DNA from: Sphagnum compactum
Lineage: Eukaryota > Bryophyta > Sphagnopsida > Sphagnales
Assembly: GCA_965153455.1 (NCBI GenBank)
Contig: OZ234499.1
Span: 18,782,271 to 18,846,270, forward strand
Length of the DNA stretch: 64,000 nucleotides
Direction: 5' to 3'
Every line of letters starts with the position of its first letter. Position 1 is the first letter of the stretch. Shown one piece after another: positions 57,161 through 64,000 of this stretch. A program made the position numbers and the translations under genes. The notes beneath the pieces were generated by a model, which saw nothing but the letters and a program-made list of their open reading frames with translations, ran no database searches and was not told the DNA's origin.

Positions 57161-60100
57161 GAATTGTAAATTCGAGAAAAATACCCCAAAGGTTTGAAGT
57201 CACCAATTGTTTCAAACCAAATAATTGGGAAAAAAACTTATTGGAACTAATCCCTACAGTTATGATCTTAGCTTAAGCCTAAATCACAATAATTATCATT
57301 TTAAATCATGATCCTCCCCATAAATTATGAATAAATTTTTTCAGAAATTAATCTTTTCTATTAATGCTTTCCACCAACACCGCTAAAATCCTCCTCCCTC
57401 TTTTCTTCTTTGGCTCTGGTTGCAAGAGGGGTGCATTGCACTGGGGCTGCTTCCCCTGTTCTTTTTTTCTTCTTTAACTACGATCCGCCCCTAATGTTTG
57501 TCACGATTTTCAGTTAATAACTAAACCTGTCGCACATAAGCAAAATGAAACGACTTCAGTTGGGCCTTTTTTTTTTCGGTTTTTTTTTATGTTACTCAGG
57601 TGGCCATGGTCTACAAAATAAAAAACCCAAATTTCACTACCTACTCAATATGAAAGCCAAATAAAATAGAAAATTTCTTTATTATGAGTTACTTGCTGCA
57701 ACTTATCGTACCAATATGCCCATTTCATTTTTCTTTCCTCAAAACCTGGTGAACTTCGGCCATTTTTTCAATCAAAAACCCTTTACCAATCTAGGTCGAA
57801 ATCATATTTGCTAGCTCGAATTTTGGCAAACCTTTTCTACAAAAAAAAAATGATGCGTTGCAGGTGCGTCCACATCCTCTCACTGACCCAATGTTATGGC
57901 TCCTTCCATGGAGGCCGTGGACACCCCATCACCTCCGTTCATATGACCATATCACAATGCTTCCGTATGCGATCATGTCATCTCCGCTGTTAAAGGGGCG
58001 GTTAAGGTTCAAGGAACTTCGCGGATCCACCTCACCGTTCTTTCTCTCTCCTTGCTGTGCGCGTAATTCGGGTTTTCTGAATACTATCGCTTCTCTCCTA
58101 TTTGTTTCATCCATGCCTACCTTCTATTTAGACTCTCTCGCCCTACGAGGACCTACAAGGTCGTACGATTCTCAAAAACTCTTCACTTCTAACGTATCTT
58201 GCACCCCGCCCTACCCAAATTCCCTTCTTGCCCATGTGCCTATGTCACAAAAATTCCTGGAAGAAAACAAACGCTCCTCCGGATCAGGTTGCCATTTAAG
58301 AATTTCCATATTCTAATTTTTCATAATTAAATTACTGTAATTTTTAGTAATTAAACTACGTTCATCTCCATAATTACATTCTTGTCATTCTTACTACTTA
58401 AATTGTTCTAATTTTCCGTAGTAAAATATTCACGACATAAATTTACTCTACTTGATACAGATTAATTTATGTTCCTATAGCTTTTAATATTTTAGGTACT
58501 ATAACTTTTGCTCATTCCATTATTGTACAATTCGATGGTTGTATTTTTTAACAACTTCAATATTGTCGTTTTTAGTCCTTAAATTCATCTAATCTTTTTC
58601 TCGTTTTCGTTGTCGGCTGCACTTGTATTCTCATCTATGTTCTCGGTATTGCATCAAATTTCTCAAGCTTTACCTGCCTGCATTGCCGCACGCGGTCAGC
58701 GACGGACTGGTGGTGGAAAACCTACTCCTCCTCATGGACACAGAGCATGCCTCGTTGCCACATCTCTTCTTATGTCTTCGAGACCGCCGGTCCCATGAAG
58801 ACTTGAGACCGTCCACCCCCTCATGAATGACGCCCCTGCTGCTGAACTGTTTGCATGTACGTTTGGCCAAAAACAGAGCGAGCCCGAGTGCTACCTCGAT
58901 GTTACTCTTCACCTCGTCCACATGTTGCGAGGCTTGCCCTCGCCCTTTCACCCATCCGCTGTCCCTTCTCTACCCCGCTTTCCACCCATTCCGTCCCTCC
59001 CTATTTACGTACCAAGCTTGCTTTCTTGCAACCTTCCAGACTTCCACCCCCGCTGTAAATGATGCTCCATTTTCGTTCTGGGTTTACCACGTGTGATACT
59101 CTCAGATGTCATTTGGGGCACTTTCCACGATGATGCTAATTTGCCTGCCTCGGTTTTAAGTAATATGCTTGTTGCTGCTACCGGTGCCGCTTTAGGACCT
59201 CAGACCGCATAATACGAATAGCTTGATTTGACTCACACGCACACAAGTATGTGTGACTGCGAATCCCGACCGCCCACATTCCCCGATCCCTTCCAGGTAT
59301 CATTGCTCTGTTTCTTGCTCTCCGTGATGCATTCAATGTCTCCATAACCTTGCTCCCATTTAGGACCACCTGCTGAGTGGGTCCTCAATGATGTTTTTCT
59401 AGCAGGAGAACTGGAGCCCTCAAAGGCAATGTTGGGTACTGACGAAGCTGTCGACTGCACACGGATAGTGCCTAAGTCGGTCTCACTGCAAGGGAAACAC
59501 TAACGGGTCCAGTCAAAATTGGTAGATTCCAGGCAGAGAGACGCTTCTTGGATATGGTGTGCTACTCAATGGGCCATTACGTGATTCTTTGCATGGGCTT
59601 AGACAGCAAGTGAAGTAGACGCTTAGTGTTCCCATATTGCTGATAAACGTTGTGTGCTCTTTCATGGGCACACCGTGATGGCAGTGGCAGGTCACTACCC
59701 CGCCTCCCCCACCACCTGTGGTCCCTTGCAACACGATTACAGCATGGTTGCTACAGTGTTATGTCAGTTCTGTGTTCTGGGCTTTTATTTTCTTTCTGCC
59801 AAGCGCCGAGTGCTTGCCCCTGTCTATGCAGAGCCTCTCTTAAAAGACGAACACCGTTCTCACTATGTGGAAATGTAAAATCCTTGCACTCCTTCATGGA
59901 AATAACCCCCGCTCCACACTCTCCTCTTGAGCTTCGGAGGGAAATGGACCCTTTTTCTTAGGATTTTGTGGAACCTGCTGGATTACTCTTCTCAGCTTCG
60001 CTGAACCCTACCTTTTGCACATGTACCCCACACTGCATTTGGATGGAAATCACCGCCTTAGCCTCCTCTGAAGTTTGCTTTTGTCCACAGTGGACAATGC

Positions 60101-60755
60101 TGTTTACGCCCTCTCAGAAATCTCTTTGTTTGTGTGTGTGTTGCATGCCCGGGATTAAGGGATGGAATGCCAACGATCTCTACCGGAACTCCAATATTTG
60201 ATTGCTCTCATAGGTCCTTCGGCGCAGCTGCTGCAAGTCGGGACGAAAGCTTGCTGGTTACGTGCCAGCTGTCATGGTATTTGCAAATGTCCTTCGAGAG
60301 ATTATTCTCGCTAATCATGGACCCACTGTGGGAACGCACCATCTGTTATAGTTCTTGAAGTAATTTCCTTCATCGGTTTTCTGATGACAAAAACTCGCTT
60401 CGAGATTCTTCCCCTGTTGTAGAACCTGCTCCTTGCAAGACTGTTGCTCCCTCTCTGGGATTCGATGTTTCACGCTTCCTGCATAAATCACCTTATGTTG
60501 TCATTTCAACCAACTATTTCGGTTACCTAGGAGTTCGAGAATGGATATGTGCGAGATGATGGTGGAGATGATGTTTTTGCATCTTGCCATGTTCTGTATC
60601 CTATATACAAGTTGTAATTTCTGTTCAAATATATAGTCTACAAAGACCGCTTTATCATGTTTTTGGCCCGCCGCGCACGCTGATGGACCTGTCCGTCTTT
60701 GAGATTGCAAATGTACGTTTGCCTCCATATTCACCATATTTTCGAGGAAGAGGGC
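57161..60755. other. Mixed-composition region, no gene confirmed
   Basis: GC content rises from about 57850, and several overlapping frames of 60-150 codons exist (57858-58316, 58670-58951, 59650-59961), but none shows a recognisable domain or a single consistent phase. The region ends at a module homologous to the membrane-protein gene at 6494-7829, so part of it may be the decayed 5' portion of that paralogue. I could not align the rest. Confidence 0.35.
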
Positions 60756-60851
60756 ATGATTATAGCTCTTGTGACCACCATAGTGTACTGGGATGAGAAT
60801 TTTGCTGAGCGTACTACTGGAATTGTGCACATATGGCCTTTCATAGGCTAA
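60756..60851 (+). pseudogene. Paralogous C-terminal module of the membrane-protein gene
   Basis: 32 codons including stop: MIIALVTTIVYWDENF, then RTTGIVHIWPFIG. It aligns with the last exon-like segment of 6494-7829 (VIVALTATIVYWREYF, RTNALVHIWPFIG). DNA similarity continues past both stops for about 20-45 bases (GGCTAA..CA, AAGTC.TG). Sequences upstream do not align convincingly, so this is a partial copy or a single exon of a diverged paralogue. Confidence 0.6.
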
Positions 60852-62606
60852 TACACTGCACAGAAGTCATGCGCCAGTAACCCGACCGTAGGAGTTCCAC
60901 AGTGCCCTGACGAGACATCCATTTAAAGTTCCCTTGAGGAAACTAAAGAATTTGTTGACTCTCCGTGTAAGCGGCCTAGCCTATGGAACAATGTAGTGTT
61001 CATTTGGTCCCACAATATTTTGAGAAATGTTCACCTGCAAGTGTGTTTAAACTGTCAAGCGTGAGTTCTTTTCTTGAGAACTACATGGAACATTTCCTAT
61101 TTTAGCTGTTGCTGATTTGAACTTGCCATAAGGGGGGTGCAGAGCTGTATTTGCACTATGAGCTGCTTGTTTATTCAAGTGGCTGGCCTAGAATTAAGGG
61201 TTGAAGGAAGATGGTATGAGAGTAGCCCCAAGTGAATTTGTCTGCAACTGTACATGGAAGCTAAAAATTTGTCAGATGAATGGACTACTCCAGCAGGCCT
61301 GGACAGTGGAGGGTGTCTGTGGGAGGTTTTCAAGACCAGTAGATGTGTTCTCTGTTATGGGACACTTACTAACTTTAGAAGTTTAGAGCAGAGGTCACCA
61401 CTTAGTACATCTCCCTAATAGTCTTGCTAGTTATCAGGAAGTTATGGTCACAAATTTCCCCTTATCTTTTCCTTATGTGCCAATTTTTTTGTTTTCTTGG
61501 CAGTATACAAGAGACGACACCAGAGCTTGATGAAGTTGATAATACTTACAAAGGCAGAACTTGATATGAGACAGTTTGCCACCAAGAAGCACGAAGAGAG
61601 TTGTGACATACAGAGAAGAGTAAATTTTATGGGCTGCTTTTGATCACTATTCATCAAGATATGTGTTGAAAATTAAGTGTCAAAGCCTTATGCAGTACTG
61701 ACCCACAGGCAAATTGAACTTCAGATTCATGTGCAAAAAACCACATAAAAAAAGATGGCATGATTTAAGTACCACCATATGCTTAGAAACTCAAAAGCAC
61801 AGTTTCATCAGCTTGACGATAACAATTCATTTCGCTCAACGTTCCTGTGTCTGTTCCTGTGTATGTTTCTTGAACATATAATTCTGTGTAGGGTTTCCTT
61901 CATGGCCTGAAATGCTGAGTGAAGCTGTGATTTTCAATTCCTCCCACAATGTCCCATAGAATGTATTGTTGTCACTTGATTTTTGTCTACACATTGAGTT
62001 CCACATATACTCTAAAGGAGACTAGAATGCCCAAAAACGGTACATGAATCTAGGCCATCTAATAAGAGTGCAATTTTTGCAATGCTAATGTAATTCATGA
62101 ATCACTTCCCGCTGGTCCATCATACTAGAATTGAATCCTGATGAGGAACATACATCAATTGTTTAAACCAAATCCAACATGAAGAATAGGACAGAACATG
62201 GCAGAGTTTTGCTCAAAATTGATGAAGTCCAAGATGACATCAAGTGTGCCAAAAGCACTGAGCACCCATGTGGTTTGTCATGGGTGCTGGAGAGGAGGCC
62301 AAGGACCATCAATTGATGAACTCGAATGTAAACTGTACGTGTCCTCCACCAAGTCTGTGGTATGCATTGCATGACAGAAAAAGGCTTGGACACTAACAAG
62401 TATGTCTTCCAAGTTCTGCCTCCATGACGACACAAAAGTTGCATTTAGATTGTGCCATGGTTTGAAATGTAAGAAAGAAAACTGGGCTAGGTCACAGCCC
62501 TGAACATGAAGAAACAAATTGTTTACCAGTAGAACTGCTGAGAATCATGATCATGAGTCAAACCAAGTCCCGGCCAAAAGAGAACCAGCAGCCACTAGTT
62601 CAGTTG

Positions 62607-62693
62607 TGTTTTTTACTAACCTACCTACGTACACACAACCCAAGCTATGTACTAACAACCCGCTTGGATTGTTGGTAGGTAGGTAGTAAAAAC
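62607..62693. repeat. Small imperfect hairpin
   Basis: TTTTTTACTAACCTACCTAC near 62609-62627 faces GTAGGTAGGTAGTAAAAAC at 62675-62693, with one unpaired base. The centre is CCAAGC..GCTTGG, also complementary, so an extended fold is possible. Confidence 0.65.
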
Positions 62694-63971
62694 TAAAAAC
62701 TAGACATGCACTGCTAACAGACACCAATTGCATCTTGTCTTCATTTTCTTGGCCATCGAAGTAATCTCCACCAATAGTTATTCATATTTCCTACATATTA
62801 GAATTGCAAAACTCACTTTTATGTTGTAAAATGGACTTTGTACATATATATTAGTGGCAGATTGTTATGTGTAGGGTAAGAACCTTGAATAGGATCATTT
62901 TGGGAATGAATGTCCAACGTGAGAACTACTAAAATTTGAAATGGATGTAATTAATTTGAGAAGGAGAGGAGGCACAAGTAAGGTTCCTCATCATGTAGGA
63001 TGCCTTCATCTGTGGAGGCAGAAATATTAGTAAATATAAGATTCCCCCTAGATAGACTACAAAAATTCGACCATCATTTTATGTGGAGGATGATGCCTGA
63101 GGACCTTAGCGTTTGAGCAAAGGAAGGGCCACCTCAGGGGACATAAAATCTGAATCTAGCTTTGATATCTCATCACCCCCTACTTGATTTTATCAAAGAT
63201 TTGTAAGTCTGAAAACTTCAAATGACTGGTTCTTGAAATCCCATTAATGGATTAAGAGTAGATTGCACCAGACTTCTAACTATGGCTTCCAATAGAAGTA
63301 ACATGAGAATAGAAAAGGACTTTGGGTCTTAGGAATTAATCACAAATTGTTTGAAGTTTCCACAACTTTCAATTTGTAGGCCATTTTGCCCATTATAGTG
63401 GATGCCCAAGTGCACAGGTAAGACCTGTTGACAAAGTGGGAAAAGATAATGAAAACCTGGCATAAAAGTCTGGGAAATGGAACCTTTGAAAAAACGAGGA
63501 ATGGGACCCCAAGCAACTTCCTGTGCCTATGTGTTGGTACCCAACATCTTATTTGAAATCTACAACACTTTCTCACTTCTATACTTGCAGTGGGAGAGGA
63601 GCTGGGATGATGGTTCTTTTGGTGGGAAGATTGATTTGTGCATGGGCTAAGGAAGGTGTAAGTTTTAATTATAGGTTACTTGAAAGATAGGTACTTCCAC
63701 AAAAATATCCGGCTCTGTGTGTCTATTGAATTCCAAAAACGCCATGAAACTGGGGAGGGGAGGGGGCATCAAGATTTTGGCTGGGGGATAGAAACTAGAA
63801 TATTTTATGTCTTGAGATCTCAGGACGTGGAATATTGACTTAGGCTTGGGGTTTGAATTAAAATATTCCATGTCTTGGGACCACAGGCAGTCTAGGATCC
63901 ATTTTTACCTAGGCCCCAGGTGACATAAGGTCGATTTTGTTCTAGGCCTTGGTTACCCATGGTCATTTTGT

Positions 63972-64000
63972 CATGGTGGCCTAGGCCTTAAGCCACCATG
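63972..64000. repeat. Palindrome at the window edge
   Basis: CATGGTGGC at 63972-63980 and GCCACCATG at 63992-64000 form a perfect 9-bp stem around CTAGGCCTTAA. Related CTAGGCC motifs occur at 63908 and 63942. The window ends here, so a longer repeat cannot be judged. Confidence 0.7.

Larger units (their letters stand above)
60852..64000. other. Intergenic to the window edge, no gene recognised
   Basis: Mixed AT-rich sequence. The minus frames at 62163-62517 and 63340-63576 and the plus frame at 61201-61386 have no recognised motif. An inverted repeat of about 19 bp lies at 62607-62693. Confidence 0.4.

Noticed and set aside
56829-57161. Proline-rich ORFs on both strands
   Set aside because: A C/T-rich tract with a 48-bp duplication yields such frames on both strands; no signal for real coding.
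57858-58316. 152-codon plus frame in the GC-richer region
   Set aside because: No domain, and no alignment to the upstream part of the membrane-protein gene that its neighbour at 60756 resembles.

Overview
This is nuclear DNA of a land plant. It is AT-rich with low gene density. It carries plant-type Copia, Gypsy, MULE, LINE-like and MITE remnants, many interspersed plant telomere-type (TTTAGGG/CCCTAAA) motifs, and kinase architectures of the kind I associate with non-seed plants (mosses, liverworts, lycophytes, ferns). The species cannot be fixed from the sequence. Nothing prokaryotic, organellar, tRNA, rRNA or CRISPR-like was found.

Layout. 1-5 kb: intergenic DNA with a Ty3/Gypsy integrase relic and one arm of a large inverted duplication. 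4.6-8.2 kb: two related 3-bp-TSD MITEs around a frame-disrupted gene for an uncharacterised membrane protein; a paralogous C-terminal module recurs at 60.8 kb. 8.8-11.3 kb: the other arm of the inverted duplication, split by about 1 kb of extra DNA, plus two homologous tiny ORFs with signal-peptide-like N-termini. 11.7-14.8 kb: an intact minus-strand gene for a 1048-aa kinase-ankyrin protein. 15.6-17 kb and 52-56.8 kb: fragments of one transposon family, both next to the same tandem/telomere-like repeat array. 18-24 kb: foldback and tandem repeats and a decayed DUF3504 (Crypton/tyrosine-recombinase-like) gene. 23.9 kb: a perfect 35-bp-stem hairpin just upstream of an intact plus-strand gene for a 455-aa HeLo/4HB-pseudokinase (MLKL-like) protein at 24.4-25.7 kb. 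29.7-37 kb: a minus-strand pseudokinase pseudogene with an N-terminal 39-aa tandem-repeat region, cut in two by a 5.4-kb Copia element (TSD TGAAA) that itself carries a nested 120-bp CACTA-type MITE (TSD TTC). 37.8-40 kb: LINE-type reverse transcriptase relic. 46.9-49.5 kb: MULE transposase relic. 56.8-64 kb: mostly unrecognised sequence.

How the genes relate. The window holds three kinase-fold genes of different architecture within 25 kb: kinase-ankyrin, HeLo-pseudokinase, and repeat-pseudokinase. By analogy with plant immune signalling and MLKL-type cell-death executioners this could be an accessory defence locus, but that is inference. The most notable items are the MLKL-like gene with its hairpin-bearing upstream region, and the split pseudokinase, whose stops and lost catalytic Asp can nearly all be explained by C:G-to-T:A transitions.
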